Origin: Sagittula sp. P11
GTDB lineage: Bacteria; Pseudomonadota; Alphaproteobacteria; Rhodobacterales; Rhodobacteraceae
Direction of reading: 5' to 3'
NCBI RefSeq assembly: GCF_002814095.1
Contig: NZ_CP021913.1
Coordinates: 1,426,001-1,490,000, forward strand
DNA length: 64,000 nt
Shown: in pieces, positions 34,616 to 44,932 of the stretch
How the letters are laid out: each line of letters starts with the position of its first letter
Numbering within the stretch: position 1 is the stretch's first letter
Made by a program: the position numbers and the translations under genes
Notes under the pieces: model-generated
Database searches by the model: none
What the model was told of the DNA's origin: nothing
What the model saw: only the letters and a program-made list of their open reading frames with translations

Positions 34616-37600
34616 ATGAATCACCCTGACCTGCGCACCCGCATCGATACGCTCACCTACGCATCGGAACAGACCGCGCTGGAGGCGCTGCGCGAGCGCG
34701 CCGAACTTTCCGCAGCCGACCGCACCGCCATCTCGCGCGATGCGGCGAAACTGGTGCGCGACATCCGGTCCAGCACCCGTCCCGGCCTGATGGAGGTCTT
34801 CCTCGCTGAATACGGCCTGTCGACCGAAGAGGGTGTCGCGCTGATGTGCCTCGCCGAGGCGCTGCTGCGCGTGCCCGACGCCGAAACCGTCGACGCGCTG
34901 ATCGAGGACAAGATCGCGCCTTCCGACTGGTCCAAGCACATGGGCCATTCGACCTCGCCGCTGGTCAACGCCTCCACATGGGCGCTGGCGCTGACCGGCC
35001 GGGTGCTCGACGACGAGGTCCATCCCGGCCCCGTCGGCCACCTGCGCAACGCCATCCGCCGCCTGGGCGAGCCGGTGATCCGCACCGCCGTCGGCCGCGC
35101 CATGAAGGAGATGGGCAGCCAGTTCGTGCTGGGCGAAACCATCGAGGCGGCGATGAAGCGCGGCTCGAAGATGGAGGCCAAGGGCTACACCTATTCCTAC
35201 GACATGCTGGGCGAGGCCGCCCGGACGGAGAAGGACGCCTCCCGCTATCACCTCGCCTATTCGAAGGCGATTTCCGCCATCTCCAACGCCGCCACCCACG
35301 GGGACATCCGCAAGAACCCCGGCATCTCGGTCAAGCTTTCGGCGCTGCACCCGCGCTACGACGAGCTTCAGGCCGACACCGCGCTGAACACGCTGGTGCC
35401 CCGGCTGACGGCGCTCTGCGGTCTGGCGAAAAGCGCGGGCATCGGCCTGAACATCGACGCGGAAGAGGCCGACCGCCTGTCGCTCTCGCTCGACGTCATC
35501 GAACAGACCCTCAGCCAGCCCGCGCTGAAGGGCTGGGACGGCTTCGGCGTCGTGGTGCAGGCCTACGGCCAGCGCGCGGGCGCGGTGATCGACTGGCTGC
35601 ACGGGCTGGCCGAGCGGCTGAACCGCAAGATCATGGTTCGCCTCGTGAAGGGCGCCTACTGGGATTCGGAGATCAAGAAGGCGCAGGTCATGGGCCTCGA
35701 CGCCTTTCCGGTCTTCACCTCGAAGGCCGCGACCGATGTCTCCTACATCGCCAACGCCCGCCGCCTTCTGGGCTACACCGACCGCATCTACCCGCAATTC
35801 GCCACCCACAACGCCCACACCGCCGCCGCCATCCTGCACATGGCCGGTGACATGAAGGTGTCGAAGGAGGCCTTCGAATTCCAGCGCCTGCACGGTATGG
35901 GCGAGACGCTGCACGCTCTCGTCAAGGAACAGAACGGCACCGGCTGCCGGATCTACGCCCCCGTGGGCGCGCACCGCGACCTCTTGGCCTACCTCGTCCG
36001 CCGCCTGCTGGAGAACGGCGCGAACTCCTCCTTCGTGAACCAGATCGTCGACGAGGACGTGCCGCCAGAAACCGTCGCCGCCGACCCGTTCGAGGCGGTG
36101 CAGACCAACACCCTGCCGACCGGGCGCGACCTCTTCCCCGGGCGCGAGAACTCCAGGGGGTTCGATCTCCGGCACCGCCCGACCATGGCGCGCATCGACG
36201 CCGCCCGCGACGCCTTTGCCACCCACCGCTGGAAGGGCGCGCCGCTTGTCGCCTGCGACGCCGCCGCCGGTCCGCGTGAAGAACGGACGAACCCCGCGAT
36301 CCCCTCCGACATCGTGGGCTCCGTCACCTGGGCCACCGCCGAACAGGCCACCGCCGCCGCCGCTGCCGCGCAGCCCTGGGACGCCCCCGCGGCAGAGCGC
36401 GCGCGCATCCTGAACGCCGCCGCCGACCTCTACGAAGCGCACTTCGGCGAACTCTTCGCCCTGCTGCACCGCGAGGCCGGCAAGACGCTGCTGGACGCCG
36501 TGGCCGAACTGCGCGAGGCGGTCGACTTCCTGCGCTACTACGCCACCCAGGCCGAGGGCGGCGCACCGCGCGGCACCTTCGCCTGCATCTCGCCGTGGAA
36601 CTTCCCGCTGGCGATCTTCACCGGGCAGCTCTCTGCCGCGCTGGCCGCCGGGAACGCCGTTCTGGCCAAACCGGCCGAACAGACGCCGCTGGTCGCATGG
36701 CGCGCCACCCAGCTCCTGCACGAGGCCGGCGTGCCCGCGACCGCCCTGCAACTCCTGCCCGGCGCGGGTGACGTGGGCGCCGCGCTCACCTCCTGCCCGG
36801 ACGTGGACGGCGTGGCCTTCACCGGCTCGACCGAGACCGCGCAGGCCATTCACCGCGCCATGGCCGAGAACCTCACCCCCGGCGCGCCGCTGATCGCCGA
36901 GACCGGCGGCCTGAACGCGATGATCGTCGACTCCACCGCGCTGCCGGAACAGGCCGTCGCCGCCATCGTCGAATCCGCCTTCCAGTCCGCCGGTCAGCGC
37001 TGCTCTGCCCTGCGCTGCCTCTACGTGCAGGAGGACATCGCCGAGGACTTCCTCAGGATGCTCACCGGCGCGATGGACGTGCTGGTGATGGGCAACCCGT
37101 GGGACCCGGCCACCGACGCGGGCCCGGTCATCGACGAGGAGGCCGCCGAGGGCATCCGCAGCTACGTCGCAAAGGCCCGCAGGGAAGGCCGCGTGCTGAA
37201 GGAGCTCGACGCGCCCGCGCCCGGCCACTTCGTCGCCCCCGCCCTGCTGCGCGTGCCCGGCATCAAGGCGATGGAGCGCGAGATCTTCGGCCCGGTCCTG
37301 CACGTCGCCACCTTCGGCTCCGAGGAGCTGGACCGCGTGATCGCCGACATCAACGCCACCGGCTACGGGCTGACCTTCGGCCTGATGACCCGGATCGACG
37401 ACCGCGTGCAGCACGTGACCGAGGCGGTCCACGCCGGCAACATCTACGTCAACCGCAACCAGATCGGCGCCATCGTGGGCAGCCAGCCCTTCGGCGGCGA
37501 AGGCCTCTCCGGCACCGGCCCAAAGGCGGGCGGCCCGCACTACCTCGCCCGCTTCCGCGCCCATCCCGCCGAGGCACCCGCCGAGACGCAGGAGGCGAAG

Positions 37601-38071
37601 GCCCCCGGCAGCGCGCTCCCCGCGACGGAGGCCGGCCTCGCCCAGAGCCTGACCCGCGCCACGGTCGAGGCAACGCCGGTGCCGCACCGCACCGTCCTGC
37701 CCGGCCCCACAGGCGAGGCCAACCAGCTCACCTGCCTGCCGCGTCCCCCGGTCCTCTGCCTCGGTCCCGGCCACAAGGCGGCAGAGGCGCAGGCCCAGGC
37801 GATCCGCGCCCTGGGCGGCATCGCCCACCCGGTGACGGGCAAGGTGGCGCCGGACCTGCTGGCCACGCTCGACGGCTTCTCCGGCGCGCTGTGGTGGGGC
37901 GACGAGAGCACCGCCCGCGCCTTCCGCAAGGCGCTGGCCGCGCGCAAGGGCCCGATCCTGCCGCTGATCACCGGCATGCCCGACGCCGCCCACGCGCTGA
38001 CGGAGCGCCACGTCTGCGTCGACACCACGGCGGCAGGCGGCAACACGGCCCTGCTGGCCGGCCACGCCTGA
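34616..38071 (+). CDS. putA: Bifunctional proline dehydrogenase / P5C dehydrogenase
   Basis: 1151 residues from the ATG at 34616. It oxidises proline to glutamate in two steps, passing electrons from FAD to the quinone pool. The PRODH barrel spans about 60-470 (KGYTYSYDMLGEAARTEKDA, NIDAEEADRLSLSLDVIEQT, MVRLVKGAYWDSEIKKAQ). The aldehyde dehydrogenase domain spans about 530-1000, with catalytic Cys796 (SAGQRCSALRC) and general base Glu762 (AETGGLNAMIVD). A C-terminal extension (about 1020-1151) closes the substrate tunnel in relatives. It lacks the N-terminal ribbon-helix-helix DNA-binding domain of trifunctional PutA. Confidence 0.96.
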   Translation: MNHPDLRTRIDTLTYASEQTALEALRERAELSAADRTAISRDAAKLVRDIRSSTRPGLMEVFLAEYGLSTEEGVALMCLAEALLRVPDAETVDALIEDKIAPSDWSKHMGHSTSPLVNASTWALALTGRVLDDEVHPGPVGHLRNAIRRLGEPVIRTAVGRAMKEMGSQFVLGETIEAAMKRGSKMEAKGYTYSYDMLGEAARTEKDASRYHLAYSKAISAISNAATHGDIRKNPGISVKLSALHPRYDELQADTALNTLVPRLTALCGLAKSAGIGLNIDAEEADRLSLSLDVIEQTLSQPALKGWDGFGVVVQAYGQRAGAVIDWLHGLAERLNRKIMVRLVKGAYWDSEIKKAQVMGLDAFPVFTSKAATDVSYIANARRLLGYTDRIYPQFATHNAHTAAAILHMAGDMKVSKEAFEFQRLHGMGETLHALVKEQNGTGCRIYAPVGAHRDLLAYLVRRLLENGANSSFVNQIVDEDVPPETVAADPFEAVQTNTLPTGRDLFPGRENSRGFDLRHRPTMARIDAARDAFATHRWKGAPLVACDAAAGPREERTNPAIPSDIVGSVTWATAEQATAAAAAAQPWDAPAAERARILNAAADLYEAHFGELFALLHREAGKTLLDAVAELREAVDFLRYYATQAEGGAPRGTFACISPWNFPLAIFTGQLSAALAAGNAVLAKPAEQTPLVAWRATQLLHEAGVPATALQLLPGAGDVGAALTSCPDVDGVAFTGSTETAQAIHRAMAENLTPGAPLIAETGGLNAMIVDSTALPEQAVAAIVESAFQSAGQRCSALRCLYVQEDIAEDFLRMLTGAMDVLVMGNPWDPATDAGPVIDEEAAEGIRSYVAKARREGRVLKELDAPAPGHFVAPALLRVPGIKAMEREIFGPVLHVATFGSEELDRVIADINATGYGLTFGLMTRIDDRVQHVTEAVHAGNIYVNRNQIGAIVGSQPFGGEGLSGTGPKAGGPHYLARFRAHPAEAPAETQEAKAPGSALPATEAGLAQSLTRATVEATPVPHRTVLPGPTGEANQLTCLPRPPVLCLGPGHKAAEAQAQAIRALGGIAHPVTGKVAPDLLATLDGFSGALWWGDESTARAFRKALAARKGPILPLITGMPDAAHALTERHVCVDTTAAGGNTALLAGHA

Positions 38072-38103
38072 TCCGAAGACACCGCCCCGCCCTGCGCAGC
38101 ATG

Positions 38104-38128
38104 CCGTAGGGCGGGGCTCCGCGCCGCC
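38104..38128 (+). repeat. REP-like element, copy 1 of a local cluster
   Basis: CCGTAGGGCGGGGCTCCGCG then CCGCC, just after putA. The GGCGGGGC and GCGCCGCC arms can pair. Confidence 0.65.
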
Positions 38129-38150
38129 TGACCGTAACTATGGGGCGCAA

Positions 38151-38174
38151 GGGCGGCGCACAGCCCCGCCCTAC
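38151..38174 (-). repeat. REP-like element, inverted copy
   Basis: On the minus strand GTAGGGCGGGGCTGTGCGCC then GCCC, facing the copy at 38104 with 22 bases between. Confidence 0.65.
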
Positions 38175-38251
38175 AAAAGCGCGCAAGTCCGCTGAACACA
38201 ACGCGATGACCAAAGGACGGCGCGGCCTCCGCACAGGCCAGAGCGGAACGT

Positions 38252-38280
38252 CCCGTAGGGCGGGGCTCTGCGCCGCCCTC
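38252..38280 (+). repeat. REP-like element, third copy
   Basis: CCCGTAGGGCGGGGCTCTGC then GCCGCCCTC, between putA and the rhomboid gene. Confidence 0.65.
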
Positions 38281-38363
38281 CCGCGCGCACCAGGCCGCAT
38301 CGGTGACGCCCTCCCCGACCGCCTCCTCTGGACGCCGCCCTGCGGCGGGCATACGGTCCGGGC

Positions 38364-39107
38364 ATGTTCCCGATCCGCGATCACAACCCTTCGGGCCGGA
38401 CGCCCTTCGTCACCTACACGCTGATCGCGATCAACTCGGTCGTGTTCCTGATGACGCTCGACGCGATCAACGACCTGAACTTCCTCGCCACCTACTCGCT
38501 GGTCCCGCGCTTCCTGTCCGAAGGCTTCGGCTATCAGGGGCTCGTCACCTCGATGTTCCTGCACGGCGGCTGGATGCACATCATCGGCAACATGCTCTAC
38601 CTCTACATCTTCGGCGACAACCTCGAGGACCGCATGGGCCATGTGGCCTTCCTGCTGTTCTACCTTGCCGCGGGGCTGGGCGCCGGGCTGATCCACTACG
38701 CCTCCGCCCCCTATTCCAACGTGCCGACCGTGGGCGCGTCGGGCGCCATCGCGGGCGTCATGGGCGGCTACCTGCTGCTCTTCCCGCGCGCCCGGGTCGA
38801 CATCCTGATCTTCATCGTCATCATCATCAAGGTGATCCCGATCCCGGCCTGGGTCGCGCTCTGCCTGTGGTTCGTCATGCAGCTGTTCGGCGGCGTGGGC
38901 ACCAGCGCCGACGAGGGTGGTGTCGCCTACTGGGCGCACATCGGCGGCTTTGTCATCGGCCTCGTGCTGACCCTGCCCGTCTTCCTGAAACTGGGCGGCC
39001 CGCGCTTCTGGCGCCTGCACCACGGCCACCCGCCCCACCCGGAGGCCCGCACCCGCTGGAAGCCGGGTTCTTCCGTCACCCGAGTCCCGAGGATCCGACG
39101 CAAATGA
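38364..39107 (+). CDS. Rhomboid family intramembrane serine protease
   Basis: 247 residues with six or more membrane segments. The catalytic dyad is Ser126 in GASGAIAG and His192 in WAHIGGFVIG, and HGGWMHIIGNMLYLYIFG near residues 67-84 is the conserved rhomboid loop/TM2 sequence. It cleaves membrane-protein substrates within the bilayer. It overlaps the next gene by four bases (ATGA at 39104). Substrate unknown. Confidence 0.93.
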   Translation: MFPIRDHNPSGRTPFVTYTLIAINSVVFLMTLDAINDLNFLATYSLVPRFLSEGFGYQGLVTSMFLHGGWMHIIGNMLYLYIFGDNLEDRMGHVAFLLFYLAAGLGAGLIHYASAPYSNVPTVGASGAIAGVMGGYLLLFPRARVDILIFIVIIIKVIPIPAWVALCLWFVMQLFGGVGTSADEGGVAYWAHIGGFVIGLVLTLPVFLKLGGPRFWRLHHGHPPHPEARTRWKPGSSVTRVPRIRRK

Positions 39108-39478
39108 CCGACCCCGTGAAAGCCACATGCCACTGCGGCGCCGTGGAACTCTCCGTGACCCTGACAGACGGGTTCGAGACCCGCCGCCGCTGCGACTGCT
39201 CCTTCTGCCGCCGCCGCCAGTGCGCCGCCGTCTCTGCCCCCCTGGGCGGAGTCGAGGTGGTGAAAGGCGCCGACAACCTGACGGAATACAGCTTCAACAC
39301 CCACACGGCGCGGCACTACTTCTGCAAGACCTGCGGCATCTACATGTACCACCGGCGCCGGTCGAACCCGAACGAGTACGGCGTGAACCTCTACTGCATC
39401 GAAGGGACGGAGCCGAAGGACTTCGAGCCGGTCCACTGGAACGACGGCGTCAACCACCCCTCCGACCGCGCCACGTAG
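39104..39478 (+). CDS. GFA (CENP-V/Gfa-fold) family zinc protein
   Basis: 124 residues from the ATG at 39104. Zinc-binding cysteines appear in CHCGAVELSV, CDCSFCRRRQ and YFCKTCGIYMYHRR, the pattern of the GFA fold. The founding member was called glutathione-dependent formaldehyde-activating enzyme, but most members have no proven activity. It is translationally coupled to the rhomboid protease; whether they are functionally linked is unknown. Confidence 0.88.
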   Translation: MTDPVKATCHCGAVELSVTLTDGFETRRRCDCSFCRRRQCAAVSAPLGGVEVVKGADNLTEYSFNTHTARHYFCKTCGIYMYHRRRSNPNEYGVNLYCIEGTEPKDFEPVHWNDGVNHPSDRAT

Positions 39479-39511
39479 GCGGCAGACCGCGACGCGCCAC
39501 GGCAGGCCGGG

Positions 39512-39901
39512 TCACATGTCCCGGCCGTCCTCCGCGGGCGCCTCTTCCTCCACCGGGCCGGGCGGCTCGGGCTCTTCCGTCACCACGTCGGCCGTGAACG
39601 GCGGGTCATTGTCCTCGTTGTCCCGTGGCGGAGGCGGCAGCGGCGGTCCCTCGGGATAGTCGAGATAGTCGCGGATGACCTGTTCGCAGTCGCTGGGCTT
39701 CTCGCCGCAGCTCACCTTGGGCCGCCCCGGCAGATCGACGTAGTACCACGTCTTGTGCTTGTACAACTTGCTGAAGGTTACGGTGTAGCGCACACCGTCG
39801 ATCTCGATCTCGCCGGCCGTGCCCACCTCCGGCTCGCAGCCTGCAGCCAGCAGGCAGGCCAGCATTCCGGCCATGAAAAAACTGAAACCGCGCAACGTCA
39901 T
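39512..39901 (-). CDS. Lipoprotein with acidic proline-rich tail
   Basis: 129 residues. Signal MTLRGFSFFMAGMLACLLAA ends in the lipobox LAAGC (Cys22). The mature protein has EIEIDGVRYTVTFSKLYKHK and two further cysteines (VSCGEKPSDCEQV), then a Pro/Glu-rich disordered tail (PPLPPPPRDNED, EEPEPPGPVEEEAPAED). No domain recognised; presumably outer-membrane anchored. Confidence 0.7.
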   Translation of the reverse strand: MTLRGFSFFMAGMLACLLAAGCEPEVGTAGEIEIDGVRYTVTFSKLYKHKTWYYVDLPGRPKVSCGEKPSDCEQVIRDYLDYPEGPPLPPPPRDNEDNDPPFTADVVTEEPEPPGPVEEEAPAEDGRDM

Positions 39902-40325
39902 GACAGGTCAATCTCCTATGCGCACAGGAATTGAAGGAGCGTATGGCCGCCCTGAAACTGCGGCAAGCGATTCTGTTAACCTAACGTAATGCGGATTGGT
40001 GCCAAGGGGGGGCGACTTCGCGAAAGGCCTTGGCAGCCGCGCGACCGCCAGACCTGTTCTCCCCTGCGCTGCCCTGTCTGCGGTATCCGCCGTTCCGCGC
40101 ACCAACCTGCCCAATGTGAGTGGGGCAGACCGCACAGGTCCAGCCTCAGCCGCCCCTCAGGCAGCCGACTGGCCGACCACCCGCCCCGGAAACTTCTTGC
40201 CGCAAGGGAAAGTTGCGGCAACACTGGGCCATCTGGCGTGGGTTGTCGTGGCTGACACACGCGCCGGCCCCCGCGGCGCGACGCCGCGAACCGGACACGA
40301 CCCTTGCCACGCACGGAGAAGACAC
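39902..40325. other. Gap without a supported gene
   Basis: 424 bases between two divergent genes. It probably holds both promoters; TTAACCTAACGTAAT near 39976-39990 is the only AT-rich stretch. A 13-codon frame at 39942 (MAALKLRQAILLT) follows AAGGAG at very short spacing and could be a leader peptide, but nothing confirms it. Confidence 0.4.
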
Positions 40326-40733
40326 ATGCCCCTGATGCCCTTTGCCCAAGCGCGCGAAACCCTGCTGTCCACCAACTGGGAAATGAAAACGGGCGGAGGT
40401 TACACCAACCTGTACTCGAGCACGCGGGCTTCGGCCGATTCACCGGACGGCTATCCGCACATCCACATCAAGTACGATGCCACGCAATTCAAGTATATCG
40501 GCGTAACCTACGGAGCGATCGCCAGCATCTTCAACGTCGATCTGGTTGTCGACGGGGTGCTGAAAAACGTCAATCTCTCGATGGTCGAGCTCGAACTGAG
40601 CCACGTCAAATCCGCCACGCAGCAACAGCGCGACATGCTCAAGCACGTGCTGTTCTACATCCCGGCGAAAAAGGCACCGACAAAGAACCTCTCCGTCAAT
40701 GCCAGCCCCGGAGACTGGCCGACCCTCGGGTGA
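40326..40733 (+). CDS. Hypothetical protein
   Basis: 135 residues from the ATG at 40326, preceded by GGAGAAGACAC. Features: MKTGGGYTNLYSSTRASADS, an HIHIKYDATQFKYIGVTYG block and a Lys-rich C-terminus (IPAKKAPTKNLSVNASPGDW). No signal peptide, membrane segment or known domain. The reading frame extends further upstream without a start of better quality. Confidence 0.65.
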   Translation: MPLMPFAQARETLLSTNWEMKTGGGYTNLYSSTRASADSPDGYPHIHIKYDATQFKYIGVTYGAIASIFNVDLVVDGVLKNVNLSMVELELSHVKSATQQQRDMLKHVLFYIPAKKAPTKNLSVNASPGDWPTLG

Positions 40734-40751
40734 CCGCCGCGACCGGGCGGG

Positions 40752-41543
40752 TCAATCCGCCCGCAGGATCTTTGCGAAGGTGGTGAAGATCTCGTTGTTG
40801 GCGCAGAGGATCGCGCCCGACTCCAGCGGCTCCTGGTCCGCGCGCACGCCCTCGACAAGCGCGCCCGCCTCCTTGGCCAGCAGGTAACCCGCGGCGATGT
40901 CCCAAATCTGCACCTCGCGCTCCCAGTAGCCGTCGTAGCGGCCCGCCGCCACGTAGGCGAGGTCGAGCGACGCGGCACCGAAGCGGCGCACACCCGCGCA
41001 TTCCGGCATCAGCCGCGCGAGGTCCTTCATCGTGGCAGGCAGGGTCCGCTTGGTGCCGAAGGGCACACCCGTGGCGAACAGCGCCTCCACCATGCGGCGG
41101 CGGCCCGAGACGCGCAGCCGCTTGCTGTCGTTCAGCCAGGCGCCCGCGCCGCGCTCCGCATAGAACATCTCGTCCTTGGCGGCGTCGAAGACCACGGCGG
41201 ACACGATCTGGCCCTTGTGCTCCAGCGCGATGGAGATCGCCCAGTGCGGCAGGCCGTGCAGGAAGTTCGTGGTGCCGTCCAGCGGGTCGACGATCCAGCG
41301 GCGCGTCGGGTCCTGCCCCGGCTCCTCGCCACCCTCCTCGGCCAGCCAGCCGTAGGTCGGGCGCGCGCCCATCAGCTCTTCCTTGAGGATGCGCTCCGCC
41401 TCGATGTCGGCCTTCGAGACGAAGTCCCCGGCGCCCTTCATCGACACCTGCAGGTTCTCCACCTCGCGGAAGTCCTTCACGAGCGACCGTCCCGCCTTGC
41501 GCGCGGCCTTCATCATGATGTTGAGATTCGCGCTGCCCTGCAT
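40752..41543 (-). CDS. suhB: Inositol monophosphatase family protein
   Basis: 263 residues. The metal-binding motifs of the IMPase superfamily are present: WLAEEGGEE (Glu site), WIVDPLDGTTNFLHGLPHWA (DPxDGT) and VQIWDIAAGYLLAKEAGA (WDxxAG). It dephosphorylates inositol-1-phosphate or a related substrate with magnesium; in bacteria SuhB also acts on transcription complexes. Exact substrate cannot be told from CysQ/HisN relatives, but length and N-terminus (SANLNIMMKAARKAGRSLVK) best fit SuhB. Confidence 0.9.
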   Translation of the reverse strand: MQGSANLNIMMKAARKAGRSLVKDFREVENLQVSMKGAGDFVSKADIEAERILKEELMGARPTYGWLAEEGGEEPGQDPTRRWIVDPLDGTTNFLHGLPHWAISIALEHKGQIVSAVVFDAAKDEMFYAERGAGAWLNDSKRLRVSGRRRMVEALFATGVPFGTKRTLPATMKDLARLMPECAGVRRFGAASLDLAYVAAGRYDGYWEREVQIWDIAAGYLLAKEAGALVEGVRADQEPLESGAILCANNEIFTTFAKILRAD

Positions 41544-41626
41544 GGGTCGGCCTCCGGCGTTCGCACAAAAGAAATCAGGCCGCGGCTATACGCGGCCTGA
41601 CACGCAATGCCAAGGGTCCTTGCGGA

Positions 41627-41947
41627 TCAGCGGTAAACCACACCCTTGTCGCCCGGCACGGCGACGCCCTTCACGCCCACCGGCGCATAGGTGCGCGGCG
41701 ACGGCTTGCGGTAGACCTTGCCCGGACGGTCGACGTAGGGACCGGCGTTCGGGGTGCCGCAGCAGATCACGCCACCGACCGACACCGGCTGAAGACCGGC
41801 GGGGCAGTAGTTCGGTGCGTTGTAGGTGTGGACCAGCATGTTGGAATTGGGGTTGTTGGTCGGATCCCCCATATACATGTCGCCCCAGGCAAAGGCAGCG
41901 GTGCCCGAAAGCGCAAATGCGGCAGCCGCCGCGAGAATGAGTTTCAT
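41627..41947 (-). CDS. Small secreted protein, unrecognised
   Basis: 106 residues. A signal peptide (MKLILAAAAAFALSGTAAFA) is followed by a Pro/Gly/Asn-rich mature region with Cys in NYCPAGLQPVSVGGVICCG, then GVAVPGDKGVVYR. The cysteines suggest a disulfide-bonded periplasmic or extracellular protein. No family known. Confidence 0.65.
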   Translation of the reverse strand: MKLILAAAAAFALSGTAAFAWGDMYMGDPTNNPNSNMLVHTYNAPNYCPAGLQPVSVGGVICCGTPNAGPYVDRPGKVYRKPSPRTYAPVGVKGVAVPGDKGVVYR

Positions 41948-42262
41948 AATGTCCCCCTTGGTGACGTCGGAATGGTGACTCGCAGAATTCCCCAGAGAAG
42001 GCTAGCAATCCCTGTGGGCAAGTCAATTTTTTACTGTCTTGTCGGTGGAAACGCCGGGAATTGTTTCCTGTATCGAACCAGTTCGATTGCAACCGCATCC
42101 GGGCCGCAAGTCGCCTCCGAAACCGAATGACGACCAAAGGCCCCGGCCCCGACTTTCAGGCCAGCCGAAAGCGGTCCCGTGCGGGCGGGCAATAATAAGC
42201 GGGCAGATCGTTTCCGAACCGGCATCACCTGGCGGGCATCGCATGCCCCCGGGACGCCCCCG
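41948..42262. other. Gap, probable promoter region of the small secreted protein
   Basis: 315 bases with no coding signal; ATTTTTTACTGTC near 42028-42040 is AT-rich and may belong to a promoter on the minus strand. Confidence 0.35.
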
Positions 42263-42382
42263 TCAGTCCTCGCTCAGCAGCAGCGCGCGCACCGCTTCGG
42301 GTGCCAGCGGGAACAAGGGTCGCTGAAGGGTGGGAAGACCCGGTGCCAGTGTTTCGGCACGTTTTGAAAGGTCGATTGGCAT
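42263..42382 (-). CDS. Candidate 39-residue small protein
   Basis: An ATG at 42382 opens a frame of 39 codons to a TGA at 42263: MPIDLSKRAETLAPGLPTLQ followed by RPLFPLAPEAVRALLLSED. The sequence looks protein-like, with an amphipathic Leu/Ala/Pro pattern and an acidic end. There is no strong ribosome-binding site (only GTGG upstream) and no known family. It could equally be chance. Confidence 0.3.
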   Translation of the reverse strand: MPIDLSKRAETLAPGLPTLQRPLFPLAPEAVRALLLSED

Positions 42383-42489
42383 GGCTGCCACTTAGAGCAT
42401 GAATTGTGGCAGGAAAAGGGCACCCGCCGTCCGGCGCACCGCCATTCCGGCGAAAGACCGCCGAAATGAACGCGATACGGGCGGATTGA

Positions 42490-42887
42490 TCAGGTTTTCA
42501 TCACCCGGTCCGCCTTCTTTCGGACAAGAACGCTGCGCAGATCGTGCATCGCCAGCAACAGCGCATCCGTCACTTCTTCGAGCTGGTCGTCGCTGGCCTT
42601 CGACTGCACCCATTGCGTCGTGGTGTTCAGGTAGTCGACGCAGCGGTGGATGTCGTCGATGTCGCGCATGGCCAGCAGCGCCTTGCGCGACGCCATCCAG
42701 CGGCGCATCTCGGCCAGGTCGTCCTCCGACAGGGTGGCGTCGCCGTGCGGCTTGATCTCGTTGCGGTTCAGGTTCAGCACCGCGATCTGGTCCATCTCGA
42801 TCCGGCGCTGGCGGTTCTCGGTATCGACGCGGAACACGGCGGCGCCGTTGTCGCGCACCCGGTAGTAGAAGGCGGGAAGATCGGCCA

Positions 42888-42888
<1 letters not shown>
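42490..42888 (-). CDS. Conserved hypothetical protein
   Basis: 132 residues from the ATG at 42888, which overlaps the aminotransferase stop by one base (TGATG). Soluble, with FYYRVRDNGAAVFRVDTENR, an NLNRNEIKPHGD block and a helical C-terminus (DDQLEEVTDALLLAMHDLRS) ending in basic residues. No domain recognised. Coupling to the aminotransferase suggests co-expression only. Confidence 0.75.
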
Positions 42889-44153
<1,265 letters not shown>

Positions 44154-44192
44154 TCATACCCCGATCAGGCGGTTGCGCAAGGGAGCTTACAC

Positions 44193-44585
44193 ATGCAGGA
44201 CACGGACTGGTACGGCCCGGACGTCGCCACTCTGGGCGACAGGCTGGCGGCCGCCCGCGAGGCACAGGGCATGTCTCAGGAGACGCTGGCCAAAAATCTC
44301 GGGGTCAAGCTGAACACGCTGGAAAAGTGGGAAGACGACATGTCCGAACCCCGCGCCAACAAGCTCAGCATGATGGCGGGCATCCTGAACGTGTCGATGG
44401 TCTGGCTGATCACCGGAGAGGGCGAAGGCGTCGGCAGCCCGGAAGACGAGACGCCGCTCAACGCCGACCTCTCCGAGATCCTGTCCGAGATGCGCACGCT
44501 GCGGATGCAGATCAAGGCGCGCACCGACAAGCTCGGCCAGCTCGAAAAGCGCCTGCGCCAGGCGCTGAAGGAGTCGGCGCTGTGA
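44193..44585 (+). CDS. Helix-turn-helix regulator (XRE-like)
   Basis: 130 residues from the ATG at 44193, with GGGAG upstream. The Cro/CI-type helix-turn-helix spans about residues 15-70 (LGDRLAAAREAQGMSQETLA, KNLGVKLNTLEKWEDD). The C-terminal half (EILSEMRTLRMQIKARTDKL and on) is a probable coiled coil that could dimerise the protein. It is coupled by a GTGA overlap to sdhE. Target unknown. Confidence 0.87.
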   Translation: MQDTDWYGPDVATLGDRLAAAREAQGMSQETLAKNLGVKLNTLEKWEDDMSEPRANKLSMMAGILNVSMVWLITGEGEGVGSPEDETPLNADLSEILSEMRTLRMQIKARTDKLGQLEKRLRQALKESAL

Positions 44586-44857
44586 CCGAACAGGCGACCC
44601 GCGAACCGCACGACATCCGCCTGAAACGGCTGACCATGCGCTCCATGCGGCGCGGCACGAAGGAGATGGACATCCTCCTGATGCGTTTCGCCGAGGCGCG
44701 CCTGGCGACGATGGAGCCGGAGGCCCTCGACGCCTACGAGGCGCTGCTCGACGAGAACGACCAGGACCTCTACCAGTGGATCTCCGGCCAGCGTCCCGCC
44801 CCTGCGGCCCACGCCCCCCTCGTTGCCGAGATCGCAAGCGTCGCCGGCAACGGCTGA
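44582..44857 (+). CDS. sdhE: Succinate dehydrogenase flavinylation factor SdhE
   Basis: 91 residues from a GTG at 44582 overlapping the previous stop. The DUF339/SdhE fold is shown by LKRLTMRSMRRGTKEMDILL, with the RGxxE motif (RGTKE), and LLDENDQDLYQWISG. It helps attach FAD covalently to SdhA. It is not beside sdh genes here. Confidence 0.92.
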   Translation: MTEQATREPHDIRLKRLTMRSMRRGTKEMDILLMRFAEARLATMEPEALDAYEALLDENDQDLYQWISGQRPAPAAHAPLVAEIASVAGNG

Positions 44858-44932
44858 CCCCCTGCGGGGCCGGGCACATCGCGCCGGCCCACTCTCTTGC
44901 CCTCAAAGGCGGACGGCCAAGCCCGCCGGGCC

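Noticed and set aside
34496-38065. Minus-strand open frame of 1189 codons opposite putA
   Set aside because: Gly/Arg/Val-rich antisense of a high-G+C gene with strong putA motifs on the plus strand; no domain or ribosome-binding site.
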